From contig BQJG01000046.1 of NCBI GenBank assembly GCA_021604585.1, positions 1 through 29,533 on the forward strand: a stretch of DNA of 29,533 nt, given 5' to 3'. Positions 21,532 to 29,533 of the stretch are shown here, in pieces (the first letter of the stretch is position 1; each line of letters begins with the position of its first letter). This DNA comes from Hyphococcus sp. (lineage in GTDB: Bacteria; Pseudomonadota; Alphaproteobacteria; Caulobacterales; Parvularculaceae). The notes beneath the pieces were generated by a model. That model saw only the letters and a list, made by a program, of their open reading frames with translations, had not been told where the DNA came from and did no database searches. The position numbers and the translations under genes were made by a program.

Positions 21532-21966
21532 TTACTGGGGGTCGGCCAATATCCGCTCCGGTTTCCCTGCAACATGGACGCGAAACACGATTGCGCGTGC
21601 GCCATCCGGTCCGCCCCTGGGCGCGTGCTCAGCGTTTGGAGGAATGACATATGCATCACCGGCTTTGAGGATCTGATCAGGCTTGTCCTGTTCGACATGC
21701 ACCGCATAGCCTTCGATCACATAGACGAATTCTTCGCCCGGATGGTAATGCCGCGGGACGGTGGCGTTCGACGGGATGATGACGTCTGAAACGATCACTT
21801 CCAGCCCATCCGAGATCGTAATCGGCGCCCGGAGCATCATGTTCGACCCGGCGGGCAAGTTGTGCTCATGCGCCTCGCCTGGTTCGCTCGCGACCGGTTC
21901 AGCGGTGTTTGCGCCGCTGCATGCGCCAAGACCTAGCAACATCAGAACGAATATCGGCTTGTTCAT
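21532..21966 (-). CDS. Cupin-domain lipoprotein
   Basis: 144 residues from the ATG at 21966, which has AAGGA seven bases upstream. The N-terminus ends in L-G-A-C16, a clean lipobox, so it is lipid-anchored. A single cupin barrel follows with metal ligands H73-x-H75-x3-E79 (in H-Y-H-P-G-E-E-F) and H114 (in N-A-E-H-A-P). Small exported cupins of this kind have varied or unknown roles; the ligand set suggests a bound metal. The frame is open upstream to 22116, but that part is GCTGCA-type repeat and not a plausible N-terminus. Lies between Rrf2 and tsaD, on the same strand as tsaD. Confidence 0.88.
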   Translation of the reverse strand: MNKPIFVLMLLGLGACSGANTAEPVASEPGEAHEHNLPAGSNMMLRAPITISDGLEVIVSDVIIPSNATVPRHYHPGEEFVYVIEGYAVHVEQDKPDQILKAGDAYVIPPNAEHAPRGGPDGARAIVFRVHVAGKPERILADPQ

Positions 21967-22041
21967 AGGCGGTTCCTTCAGGCATGCAGCGCATCCTTCG
22001 CCATTTCGGGCGCCGGTACAATCCACCAATCGCGAGAGACA

Positions 22042-22110
22042 TTGCTGCAAAAATGCTGCAGCAAAAAGTGCAGCATGGATATTACATGCTGCGGCGCATC
22101 TTGCAGCAAA
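22042..22110. repeat. GCTGCA-type short repeat cluster between cupin and tsaD
   Basis: At least five TGCTGC/GCAGCA units separated by A-rich spacers fill about 70 bases upstream of the cupin start and just after the tsaD stop (22117). It shares an exact 19-mer with the Rrf2 copy. It may be a protein-binding array for the cupin promoter or a degenerate mobile repeat. Confidence 0.75.
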
Positions 22111-22116
22111 ATTCAC

Positions 22117-23211
22117 TCAGGCTTTCGGGCCCTTGCGGCCTGACCCGAGCTTTCCGCCATCGGTCGGCGCGGCCAGCGGCCAGCGCGCGCGCGGCGCCAT
22201 GGCCATGGCCTCTTCGCGCTCCGCCACCAATCCTTCGGCCAGTCTTTCCGCACCGGCCCAGGCGATCATGGCGCCATTATCAGTGCAATATTTGGGCGGC
22301 GGGGCGAGCAACTCCCAGGAAAATGCTGCGCACAATTGCTGCAGCATTTTTTTAACGGCGCAGTTCGCGGCGACCCCGCCAGCGACCACCAGCTGACGCG
22401 AGTCCGGCATCAACGTCATGGCCTTTTCCGTGCGCTGGGCGAGATGACGGGCTGCAGCATACTGAAAGGAAGCCGCAAGGTCCGCCACATCCTGTCCGGT
22501 GGGTTTCTCGAGGCTTTGCGCCGCTTCCCGCACGGCGGTTTTCATGCCTGAAAAGGAAAAGTCGCAGCCATCGTGCTTCAGGAGCGGGCGCGGCAGCTCA
22601 AACCGGTCGGCGCGGCCGCCACAAGCGGCGGATTCAACCCTTGGGCCTCCAGGCGCGCCAAGGCCCAACAATTTCGCTGTTTTATCGAAGCACTCGCCAG
22701 CCGCATCATCGATGGTAGTGCCAAGGCGCTCATATTCGCCAACCCCGCTCACTTTGATCAGTTGGGTATGGCCGCCGGAAATCAGCAGCAGCAAATAAGG
22801 GAATGTCGCTGCTTCGGTCATCCGCGCTGAAAGGGCGTGGCCCTCAAGATGATTAACCGGGATCAGCGTCAGATCATGCGCCAGCGCGATCGCCTTCGCC
22901 GTTGTCAGCCCGACCATCACCCCACCGACAAGGCCCGGCCCGGCGGTGACGGCGACAGCGTCGATTTCGGCAAAAGAAACGCCCGCCTTGGCCACGGCCT
23001 TTTCAATAGTTCCGTCGAGGCGCTCCACATGACTGCGCGCAGCAATTTCCGGCACCACCCCGCCATAGGCGGCGTGGTCGTCATGCTGCGCCCAGACTTC
23101 ATTGGAGAGAATTTGACAGCTTCCATCTGCGCGGCGGCGCACAACAGACGCGGCCGTGTCGTCGCAGCTCGTTTCAATGCCGAGCACCAGCATGTCTTTA
23201 TCCTGCGCCAT
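22117..23211 (-). CDS. tsaD: tRNA N6-threonylcarbamoyladenosine synthase subunit TsaD
   Basis: 364 residues from the ATG at 23211. TsaD transfers the threonylcarbamoyl group to A37 of tRNAs that read ANN codons, in a complex with TsaB and TsaE. G-I-E-T-S-C-D-D is at residues 11-18; the metal-binding H121-L-E-G-H125 is present; S-G-G-H-T, G-E-C-F-D-K and V-A-G-G-V-A-A-N follow, then C-T-D-N-G-A-M-I. The ATG at 23193 is an alternative start with AGGA seven bases ahead. The frame is open far upstream but those residues overlap the hemC side and are not family-like. Divergent from hemC. Part of the protein (M-L-Q-Q-L-C-A-A-F) is encoded by the GCTGCA-type repeat. Confidence 0.96.
   Translation of the reverse strand: MAQDKDMLVLGIETSCDDTAASVVRRRADGSCQILSNEVWAQHDDHAAYGGVVPEIAARSHVERLDGTIEKAVAKAGVSFAEIDAVAVTAGPGLVGGVMVGLTTAKAIALAHDLTLIPVNHLEGHALSARMTEAATFPYLLLLISGGHTQLIKVSGVGEYERLGTTIDDAAGECFDKTAKLLGLGAPGGPRVESAACGGRADRFELPRPLLKHDGCDFSFSGMKTAVREAAQSLEKPTGQDVADLAASFQYAAARHLAQRTEKAMTLMPDSRQLVVAGGVAANCAVKKMLQQLCAAFSWELLAPPPKYCTDNGAMIAWAGAERLAEGLVAEREEAMAMAPRARWPLAAPTDGGKLGSGRKGPKA
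22320..22352 (-). repeat. GCTGCA-type repeat inside tsaD
   Basis: AAAATGCTGCGCACAA (22320-22335) is the exact reverse complement of 2204-2219 in the phosphatase gene, and the adjoining TTGCTGCAGCATTTTTTT continues the pattern of the intergenic copies. It stays in frame and gives a protein of normal length at this point. Confidence 0.65.
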
Positions 23212-23341
23212 TTGCGCTGCTTGCCTATCACTTCGCGTTTGCGTTAAGCCCGATGGACAGCAAAGCCTGTTGCGGCGCAAGTGCCGCCGCGCAGATTTGC
23301 CATGCGGGGCGCGATTGGCCCCTGTTCCGAAAGCAAAACGA

Positions 23342-24292
23342 GTGCCTGCAGATAAGCTTTTCGCCATCGCCAGCCGCCGCTCGCCGCTCGCCTTGGCGCA
23401 GGCGCGGCTCGTGCAAGCCATGATTTCGCGCGCCGCCTCCATCGGCGCCGAACACGCGCCGATCCGCGATTACGTTTCGAGCGGCGACCGCAATTTATCG
23501 GGCTCGCTGGCGGATGTGGGCGGCAAGGGGCTGTTCACCAAGGAGATTGAGGACGCGCTTTTGAGCGGCGTGGCGCGCTTCGCGGTTCACTCCATGAAGG
23601 ACATGCCGCCTGAATCGCCGCCCGGACTGGTGACCGCGGCGATCCCGGCGCGTGAAGATCCGCGAGATGTGTTTATCAGCCCGGTCACAGCGAGCCCGTG
23701 GGACTTGCCGCAGGGCGCGCGGGTCGGAACGGCCTCGGTGCGCCGCGCAGCGCAACTCCTGGCGCGCAGGCCCGACCTCAAAACAGCTCCTTTGCGCGGC
23801 AATGTCGGCACACGGCTTGAAAAACTTAAGCGCGGTGAAGCGGACGCGACCTTTCTGGCGCTCGCTGGATTGAAACGCCTCGGCATGGAAGCTCACGCGA
23901 CCATGATCATGGGCGCCGATGAGATGCTGCCGGCGGCGGGGCAAGGCGCGCTCTGCGTTCAAACCCGCGAGGACGACAACGAAGCGCGCGCCATTGCGGC
24001 CTTGTTTAATTGCAGCAAAACCAGCCTTTGCGTGCAGATGGAGCGGGCTTTCCTGGCCGGACTCGACGGCTCCTGCCGAACCCCGATTGCGGCGCTGGCC
24101 GTTATTGAAGGGGGAGAGGTCCGGTTTCGCGGGGAACTTTTGTCGCTTAATGGGGCGCAGGTTTTTCGCGCGTCTCGAATTATGCCGTATACGGATGGGA
24201 GTGATGTCGACATCATCAATGCAGGAGCCGAAGCGGCGGTGGAACTCCGTGCCAAGGCCGGCGATGATTTCTTCAAGGCGCTTGGCGCGTGA
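23342..24292 (+). CDS. hemC: Hydroxymethylbilane synthase (porphobilinogen deaminase)
   Basis: 316 residues from the GTG at 23342; a TTG at 23315 would add nine. Joins four porphobilinogen units into hydroxymethylbilane in heme synthesis. A-S-R-R-S-P-L-A-L-A-Q opens the protein; D-V-G-G-K-G-L-F-T-K and H-S-M-K-D are active-site blocks; the dipyrromethane cofactor Cys is C245 in G-S-C-R-T-P. The frame is open upstream toward tsaD, but these residues are not family-like. Divergent from tsaD with about 130 bases between, the common alphaproteobacterial arrangement. Overlaps hemD by four bases. Confidence 0.95.
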   Translation: MPADKLFAIASRRSPLALAQARLVQAMISRAASIGAEHAPIRDYVSSGDRNLSGSLADVGGKGLFTKEIEDALLSGVARFAVHSMKDMPPESPPGLVTAAIPAREDPRDVFISPVTASPWDLPQGARVGTASVRRAAQLLARRPDLKTAPLRGNVGTRLEKLKRGEADATFLALAGLKRLGMEAHATMIMGADEMLPAAGQGALCVQTREDDNEARAIAALFNCSKTSLCVQMERAFLAGLDGSCRTPIAALAVIEGGEVRFRGELLSLNGAQVFRASRIMPYTDGSDVDIINAGAEAAVELRAKAGDDFFKALGA

Positions 24293-25008
24293 CGCGCGTT
24301 CTGGTCACCCGCGCTGAACCGGACGGAAAAACCTTCGCCGATCAACTCCGCGCGTCGGGCTTTGAGCCGATCCTGTCGCCCGTGATGCGGATTGAGATTG
24401 CGACGGCCGCTGTCGATCTGACCGGCGTCAGCGCGCTGGCGTTTACTTCGGCCAACGGGGTGCGCGCCTTCGCTACCAATTGCGGCCGGCGAGACCTGCC
24501 TGTGTTCGCCGTCGGTCCAATGACGGCGGACGCGGCGAAAGGCGCGGGTTTTGATAAAACCAGCGCGGCTGGTGGCGATGCCGACAGTCTCGCCAATCAT
24601 ATCGCTTCCGAAAGAGAATTTGCCGGCAATGGTGTATTGCACATTGCGGGGGAAGACCGCGCTGGCGACCTTGTTTCGCTGTTGGCGGCCAAGAATATCG
24701 CCGCCCGGCGGCAGACACTCTACAAAGCGGTAGCCACGGAAACGCTGGCGCCAGACGTGATCGCCGCGCTGGCTCACGAAAACGACCTTTGGGTCACTTT
24801 ATTTTCACCCCGCACTGCGAAGCTGTATCTGGACTTGGTCGAGGCGGCCGGTTTGACGGCGTGTCTGGCGCAAGTGTGCGCAGCTTGCTTGAGTGAGGCG
24901 GTGGCGGCGGCTGCGTCCAAAGCGGACTGGGCGGAAGTGAAGATCGCGCCGGACCGAACGGCTGAAGGCGTTCTTCGATTGCTGGAAGCGCAGGCGAAAC
25001 GCGCTTGA
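24289..25008 (+). CDS. hemD: Uroporphyrinogen-III synthase
   Basis: 239 residues. Cyclises hydroxymethylbilane with inversion of ring D to uroporphyrinogen III. The family is poorly conserved. The visible signs are the opening R-V-L-V-T-R-A-E-P-D-G, L-A-F-T-S-A-N-G-V-R-A-F, F-A-V-G, and a late L-F-S-P-R-T-A stretch. The start is a GTG whose last bases overlap the hemC stop (GTGA, 24289-24292), so the two are translationally coupled. Position after hemC makes the call firm. Confidence 0.93.
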   Translation: MTRVLVTRAEPDGKTFADQLRASGFEPILSPVMRIEIATAAVDLTGVSALAFTSANGVRAFATNCGRRDLPVFAVGPMTADAAKGAGFDKTSAAGGDADSLANHIASEREFAGNGVLHIAGEDRAGDLVSLLAAKNIAARRQTLYKAVATETLAPDVIAALAHENDLWVTLFSPRTAKLYLDLVEAAGLTACLAQVCAACLSEAVAAAASKADWAEVKIAPDRTAEGVLRLLEAQAKRA

Positions 25009-25061
25009 GCGCAACCGCAGCGGCCCCTATCTAATGACTGTACCGAGTTTGAGGAGCAATC

Positions 25062-26600
25062 GTGGCGGAGCATGGCGACAATCCAGACAAGCGCGACACC
25101 GACCCGCGCAACCCTGACAGCGGCGACGGGGAAAGCCTTCCGGAAGTGGAGGCGGAACTTGTCAGCGAGACGGCGCCGTCTGCGGATGCGTTTGAAGATG
25201 ATGCGCAGGAAGATCAGGCGCAGGCGGATGCTGATGCGGGCGGTGCGCCGGAAGCGCCCATAATTTCGAAACGCCCGTCAACGCTGACGCCCGGCGTGAT
25301 GTTGTTCCTCGGCTTTGCAGTGCTTGCGCTGGGCGCCTTCGCCATCTGGCGTCTGCAGGGGCAGCGAGAGCCGGTTGCGGAAAGCCCCGCGCAGGAAGTC
25401 GCCGGGCCGATTGAAGCAGCACCGGTTGCAGGGGAAGCGGTTGCAGGCGAAACGGGCACGACTGTCGCGCCGGCGCCGCGGTCACCAATTGAACCACAAG
25501 AAAAAACCGAGAACACGTCATCAGACGTGATGAAGCGCGCGCCTGAACCGGTTACGGATGAGGAGGCAGGCTATCTTCCGCCGGTGACCGAAGGGGCGGC
25601 GTCCAAACTGACCAACAGCGTTGAGGAAGGCGCCAAGGAAGCCATACGGCGCTTTCGTGAGGCGGAAGAAGGCGGAGAGCAGCAATCGCCAGTTGATCCG
25701 TCTACAGATCAAGTGACCGGGTTTGAGGTCACGCCGGGTGCAGCCGCGCCAGACGGCGCCAACCCATCCAGTGCGCCCATTGGAGAGTTGGCGGCAACCG
25801 AGCAAGAAAACATTCCCGAAGAACAACCCTCAACAGCGGCGGCGGGCGTTGACGCGGCTTCGGCAGCCGCGAGTTTCGAGGCCGAACGATCAACCCTGAT
25901 ACAGGAATTTACTGCTGAAAAACAGCAGCTTGAAGCATCGTTGGTGTCTGAGCGTCAACGGGCGGACAATGAGGCGGAAGAAAGCGCTCGCCTGCGCGCG
26001 GCGCTCGATGAAGCAATCCAGCGAGATCAAACCGCGCAAGAAGAATTGGCGACTCTGCGCGCCAGCCTCGATCAACTCCGCAATGAAACCTCAAGCACAA
26101 CCACCCGCCAGTTGAAAGCATCCTTCGCGCTGGCGGCGTTGTCGCGCGCCATCAGTCAGGGCGATCCCTATATGGAGGAGCTGGCGGCGGTGGAACAGTT
26201 TGAGCCGGCCGCGGCCGCGCTTGAGGCCCATGCCGAAAAGGGCGTCGCCAGCGAATCCGCGATACGGTCCCGGTTTGATGCGGCGGCGCGCGCCGCGCTA
26301 GCGGCGGCGGCGCAAGCAAAAGCCGGCGGTGGTTTCGCCGGGTTGATGGCCCGCGCCCAGAGCGTTATCAGCGTGCGCCCGGCCGAACCGACAAGCGGCG
26401 ATGAACCTGGCGCGGTCCTGTCGCGCGCTGATCATGCGCTGGAACAGGGTGAAGTCGCTTTTGCCCTGCTGCAACTGGAAGACTTGCCGCTGGCAGCACA
26501 GGAAGCCATGTCCGACTGGATCGCCGATGCGCGGGCCCGCGCCGAAGCGGAGTCAGCGCTCGCGGCTTTGTCGGCGCGCATCGCTGGCGATGCGGATTAG
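25062..26600 (+). CDS. Mitofilin-type inner-membrane protein (alpha-Mic60)
   Basis: 512 residues. A long acidic, disordered N-terminus (1-70) precedes one membrane helix (about 78-97). A Pro/Ala/Glu-rich linker follows, then a coiled-coil (about 270-345), then the C-terminal mitofilin-like domain (about 345-510, with the L-L-Q-L-E-D-L-P late motif). Mic60 homologues in alphaproteobacteria shape internal membranes as mitofilin does in mitochondria, and lie in the heme cluster between hemD and hemY, as here. The GTG at 25062 has GAGGAG six bases upstream. The hemY gene follows after nine bases. Confidence 0.88.
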   Translation: MAEHGDNPDKRDTDPRNPDSGDGESLPEVEAELVSETAPSADAFEDDAQEDQAQADADAGGAPEAPIISKRPSTLTPGVMLFLGFAVLALGAFAIWRLQGQREPVAESPAQEVAGPIEAAPVAGEAVAGETGTTVAPAPRSPIEPQEKTENTSSDVMKRAPEPVTDEEAGYLPPVTEGAASKLTNSVEEGAKEAIRRFREAEEGGEQQSPVDPSTDQVTGFEVTPGAAAPDGANPSSAPIGELAATEQENIPEEQPSTAAAGVDAASAAASFEAERSTLIQEFTAEKQQLEASLVSERQRADNEAEESARLRAALDEAIQRDQTAQEELATLRASLDQLRNETSSTTTRQLKASFALAALSRAISQGDPYMEELAAVEQFEPAAAALEAHAEKGVASESAIRSRFDAAARAALAAAAQAKAGGGFAGLMARAQSVISVRPAEPTSGDEPGAVLSRADHALEQGEVAFALLQLEDLPLAAQEAMSDWIADARARAEAESALAALSARIAGDAD

Positions 26601-26609
26601 GAGCAACCC

Positions 26610-28118
26610 ATGATCCGTATTTTGATTTTCTTGCTTGGCGCGGTGTTTTTTGCTTTCGCCATCACGTATTTCGCCAGCCTCGATAGTCGCATCACCGGCG
26701 AAGCGTTCGGCACTCATTTTGACGGCCCATCGGGTCTGATTGTCGGCGGCGCCTTTGCGGTGCTTCTGATTGCGATTTACCTGACCCACAAGACCAAAGA
26801 TATTCTCGCGATCCCGGCGAAATTACGCGCCAAGGCCGCGCAAACCAAACGCGAGCGCGGCATCGCGGCTTTAACACGCGGGCTGGAAGCGGCGGCGGCT
26901 GGAGATGGCGATGACGCCACCCATCATGCGCGCGTCGCGCGCCGCAACCTCGAAGACGTGGCATTGACGCGATTGCTCACCGCGCAAGCGGCGCAACTGA
27001 CCGGCGACAAAGAAGCGGCGAAAGAAAGTTTTTCCGCGATGCTCGCCGCGCCGGAAACGGAGTTTCTCGGGCTGAAAGGTCTTTACGCGCAATCGCTGAA
27101 GGCTGGCGAAATTGAAACGGCGAAGGGTTACGCAGAGCGCGCGTTTCGCCTGCGCCCCAACGCTCAATGGGCGTTCCAGTCGGTGTTCGGTCTCGGGCTT
27201 GAGCGTGGCGCCTGGCGCGAAGTTCGCGATGCGCTGGCCCAAGCGCAAAAGAACAAAATCATCGATGCGGTCAGCGCAGACCGCGCCCGCGCGGCGTTGT
27301 TGACCGCCGATGCATATTCGGCGAGCGATAACGCCGCGGCGGCGTCGGACCTTGATGCGGCGCTGAAGCTGGCGCCCGGCTTCACGCCGGCGGCGCAGCG
27401 TGCGGCGCAATTGGCGGCAGGCGATGGTAAAACCAGCAAGGCTGCAAAAATTATCGAAGCCGCCTTCGCTGAATCTTCGCATCCGGCGCTAATCAAGCTT
27501 TATGATCGTCTTTATAAGGATGAACCAACGGAAAAGCGCGCGGAGAAATTGCGCAAACTGGCGGAGAAAAACACTGACGCCGATGAGGCGGCGCTGCTCT
27601 GCGCCCGCGCGGCGACGCTAACCGGCGATTATGCGGGCGCTGTCGATGCGCTGGAGGTTTTGTTGGCGCGCACGCCGAGCTCGGCGGCGTTTTCGCTGAT
27701 GGCGAAGGCTGCGGCGGGTCTCAATGGCGAAGCCGCTGCACAAGTTTGGCTCGAACATGCGGCCAATGCGCCGCGCGATCCGCGCCCCGGCGCCGATGGC
27801 GAGTTTCACCTGACCCGAGACGGCTGGGCGCGCATGGTCCGCGATTATATGGAGTTTGCGCGCCTGTCGCCGCCGCCGATCGAAGAGGCGGCAAGCGGCC
27901 TGACGCAAGAAGAAGTGCGGCTGTTGCTGGCGCCGCCGGCGGGCAAGGTGGAATCTGCGGCTGAACTCGCCGAAGACGCGCATGTGGTTTCTGTCGAGCC
28001 GTCAAAAACTAAGCCGCCGAAACCAGCGGTCAAGCGCGGCTCGCTCGATGAAGACGATCACATCCATGACGATGTAGAAGCCGAACGCGCGGCAAATGCG
28101 GCGCGGGAGGTTTCATAG
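26610..28118 (+). CDS. hemY: HemY-family membrane protein
   Basis: 502 residues. Two membrane helices near the N-terminus (about 4-24 and 44-62) form the HemY_N domain; the rest is an Ala-rich helical array of TPR-like repeats (for example A-K-G-Y-A-E-R-A-F-R-L-R-P near 175). The late region W-L-E-H-A-A-N-A-P-R-D-P matches the family. It is associated with the heme-synthesis cluster in proteobacteria but is not the protoporphyrinogen oxidase that shares the name in Gram-positives; its exact role is unsettled. Last gene of the hemC-hemD-mic60-hemY run. It converges on the acyl-ACP synthetase, with 18 bases between the stops. Confidence 0.93.
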   Translation: MIRILIFLLGAVFFAFAITYFASLDSRITGEAFGTHFDGPSGLIVGGAFAVLLIAIYLTHKTKDILAIPAKLRAKAAQTKRERGIAALTRGLEAAAAGDGDDATHHARVARRNLEDVALTRLLTAQAAQLTGDKEAAKESFSAMLAAPETEFLGLKGLYAQSLKAGEIETAKGYAERAFRLRPNAQWAFQSVFGLGLERGAWREVRDALAQAQKNKIIDAVSADRARAALLTADAYSASDNAAAASDLDAALKLAPGFTPAAQRAAQLAAGDGKTSKAAKIIEAAFAESSHPALIKLYDRLYKDEPTEKRAEKLRKLAEKNTDADEAALLCARAATLTGDYAGAVDALEVLLARTPSSAAFSLMAKAAAGLNGEAAAQVWLEHAANAPRDPRPGADGEFHLTRDGWARMVRDYMEFARLSPPPIEEAASGLTQEEVRLLLAPPAGKVESAAELAEDAHVVSVEPSKTKPPKPAVKRGSLDEDDHIHDDVEAERAANAAREVS

Positions 28119-28136
28119 CCCCCGCCGCTGCCGAAT

Positions 28137-29533
28137 TTACTCCGCTGCGTCTTTGCGGTCGCTCTCTTCGTCATTGGCCGGCGTGACAGTTGTATCGGCA
28201 AGGTTTGCGTCTAAAGGATTGGCTTCGGCTTCGCTGCTTTTGCTCACGGCGTCCTTCGCCGCCGTTTTTGCGGCCAGTTTCGTTTCCTTTTCTATGCGCT
28301 TTTTCTCGTTCTTTTCCGCGTCTTTGCGCTTCTTCAATTCCTTCCGGTCGAAGGCGGTCATCGGCTGTTCAACCTTCGCCGCTTCGGCAGCGATCAACGC
28401 TTCTTCGGCGAGTGTTTTTACTTTCAGATAATCGATCTTGCCGGTGCCGAGGACAGGAATTTCATCGACGGAAACAAGTTTCTTTGGCACGGCGATTTCC
28501 GGCACGCCATGACTTTGCGCCCAGGCGAGCAGCAGGGAGCGTTGCGCGTCCTGCTTGTCGGTGACGAGGATGACCTGCTCGCCTTTCTTGGGATCGGGCA
28601 TGATCGCCGCCGCATGAAGATTATCCGGCCATACGGCGGAGGCGCAGTTTTCGACCACGGCGAGCGAGACCATTTCGCCGGCGATCTTGGCGAAGCGCTT
28701 TAATCGCCCGCGGATCGACATATAGCCTTCATCATTGATGGAAACGATGTCGCCTGTGTCGTGCCAGCCATCGACCAGCGGTGTGATGACGCCCGGATCT
28801 TCAGGCGAGAGATAACCCTTCATGATGTTCGGCCCACGGACGAATAGACGCCCAGCGCCTTCAAGGCCCTCAACGGGCTCCAGCCGCCATTCGACGGCGG
28901 GCAAGAGCTTGCCTACCGTGCCCGAGCGGATGTCCCCCGGCTGGTTAGCGGCGAGCACCGGCGAGCCCTCGGTGACGCCATAGCCTTCCAGCACTTCAAA
29001 GCCGAAACGCTTTTCCGCCGCTTGCCGCGTTTCATCGCGCACGCGTTCCGCGCCGCAGACGGCGATGCGCAAGGACGACATGCCGCCATCGGGGCTGGCG
29101 CGCATATATTGCGAGAGGAAGGTGTCGGTGGCGAACAGCACTGTCGACCCGGTTTCAAAGATTCGTTTCGGGATGATCTTGGTCTGTAGCGGCGAGGGGT
29201 GAAAGACGACTGAATAGCCGTTGAGGATGGGCCAGAGCGCACCGGCGGTGAGGCCGTAGCAATGGAATGTCGGCAGCGGATTGAAGAAAATATCCGTCGG
29301 CAGAAGTTCGACGTGCTCGGAAATCTGCTCGATGTTGGCGATAATATTGCGGTGAGACAGGACGACGCCTTTTGGTGTGCCTTCAGTGCCGGAGGTGAAG
29401 AGGATGACGCCGGGGCTTTCCGGATCTGGCGTCGCCGCGAGAATAGTCGGGAAGATCGGTCCGAGCAGCGCCAGCGCCTTGTCGCGCGGTTTAATCTGTT
29501 CACGGACGTCTTCGAGATGAATGATCTCAAGTG
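28137..29533 (-). CDS. C-terminal part of an acyl-ACP/acyl-CoA synthetase (AMP-binding enzyme)
   Basis: The frame stays open to the right edge, so about 465 residues are visible and the N-terminus is outside. The adenylation signature T-S-G-T-E-G-T-P-K-G-V-V-L-S-H is encoded near 29360-29405. Y-G-V-T-E-G-S-P, the W-H-D-T-G-D hinge aspartate and R-G-R-L-K-R follow. The pattern fits the ligase domain of Aas-type proteins, which recycle lysophospholipids and are often fused to transporter and acyltransferase domains in this class. The last 75 residues form a Lys/Glu-rich tail unlike the compact end normal for the family. The internal GTG at 29141 is not a start. Confidence 0.9.
   Translation of the reverse strand, partial: LEIIHLEDVREQIKPRDKALALLGPIFPTILAATPDPESPGVILFTSGTEGTPKGVVLSHRNIIANIEQISEHVELLPTDIFFNPLPTFHCYGLTAGALWPILNGYSVVFHPSPLQTKIIPKRIFETGSTVLFATDTFLSQYMRASPDGGMSSLRIAVCGAERVRDETRQAAEKRFGFEVLEGYGVTEGSPVLAANQPGDIRSGTVGKLLPAVEWRLEPVEGLEGAGRLFVRGPNIMKGYLSPEDPGVITPLVDGWHDTGDIVSINDEGYMSIRGRLKRFAKIAGEMVSLAVVENCASAVWPDNLHAAAIMPDPKKGEQVILVTDKQDAQRSLLLAWAQSHGVPEIAVPKKLVSVDEIPVLGTGKIDYLKVKTLAEEALIAAEAAKVEQPMTAFDRKELKKRKDAEKNEKKRIEKETKLAAKTAAKDAVSKSSEAEANPLDANLADTTVTPANDEESDRKDAAE

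Noticed and set aside
21453..22110. GCTGCA clusters as a CRISPR array
   Set aside because: Units are only 7-11 bases with variable short A-rich spacers, and no cas gene is present.
21967..22116. N-terminal extension of the cupin protein
   Set aside because: It is encoded by the GCTGCA repeat cluster, and it would bury the signal peptide and lipobox that begin at the ATG at 21966.
23212..23442. N-terminal extension of tsaD
   Set aside because: The extra residues overlap the hemC start on the other strand and precede the family N-terminus G-I-E-T-S-C-D-D; no homologue is expected to have them.
1..29533. tRNA, rRNA, transposase or phage genes
   Set aside because: Looked for by eye at gene gaps and in the reading frames; none was seen. 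A tRNAscan or Infernal run would be decisive and could not be done.

Overview
The window looks like a chromosomal segment of an alphaproteobacterium. The GC content is high and nearly all of it is coding. Three gene orders typical of that class are visible: a LapA-domain gene ahead of trpF; hemC-hemD-mitofilin (alpha-Mic60)-hemY transcribed away from a divergent tsaD; and gpsA-yciI next to tsaD. A CtrA-type TTAA-N7-TTAA site and a class-typical intergenic repeat agree with this. The family cannot be fixed from sequence reading alone. I saw no rRNA, tRNA, CRISPR array, transposase or phage gene.

Left part (1-5.1 kb): the tail of a possible sulfotransferase; a PKHD-type 2-oxoglutarate/iron hydroxylase on the minus strand that appears to use an ATT start codon behind a perfect AGGAGG; a small LapA-domain membrane protein; trpF; a histidine-phosphatase lipoprotein; a 126-bp compound inverted repeat; trpB; and a four-fold repeated membrane protein of the COG4705 type. 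trpA, usually next to trpB, is missing here.

Middle (5.1-14.3 kb): an NAD(P)-binding reductase preceded by CTAG-containing direct repeats; a catecholate-siderophore-type TonB receptor with a Fur-like box; a three-histidine-box fatty acid desaturase; an exported type-B carboxylesterase followed by an exported M20 amidohydrolase; a secreted protein built from eight roughly 19-residue HGSGD repeats (GIN/DUF2807-like beta-solenoid); and a secreted Arg/Asp-rich protein closed by a clean terminator.

Right-middle (14.3-23.2 kb): a secreted orphan; argG-ppa-lpxR-like, where the last two genes overlap by one base; an orphan membrane protein with four cysteines behind the CtrA-like site; and yciI and gpsA on the minus strand. 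About 2.4 kb of accessory DNA then separates gpsA from tsaD. It holds a TetR regulator, an AT-rich leader with a 27-bp dyad, a 39-residue membrane microprotein with a strong terminator, an Rrf2 regulator and a cupin lipoprotein. It also carries GCTGCA-rich short repeats that recur inside tsaD and in the trp-region phosphatase.

Right end (23.2-29.5 kb): hemC and hemD (heme precursor synthesis) overlap by four bases and run into the mitofilin-type membrane organiser and HemY. These converge on the truncated C-terminal part of an acyl-ACP/acyl-CoA synthetase with an unusual charged tail.

The strongest candidates for something new are the ATT start, the microprotein unit between two regulators, the GCTGCA repeat family, and the HGSGD solenoid.
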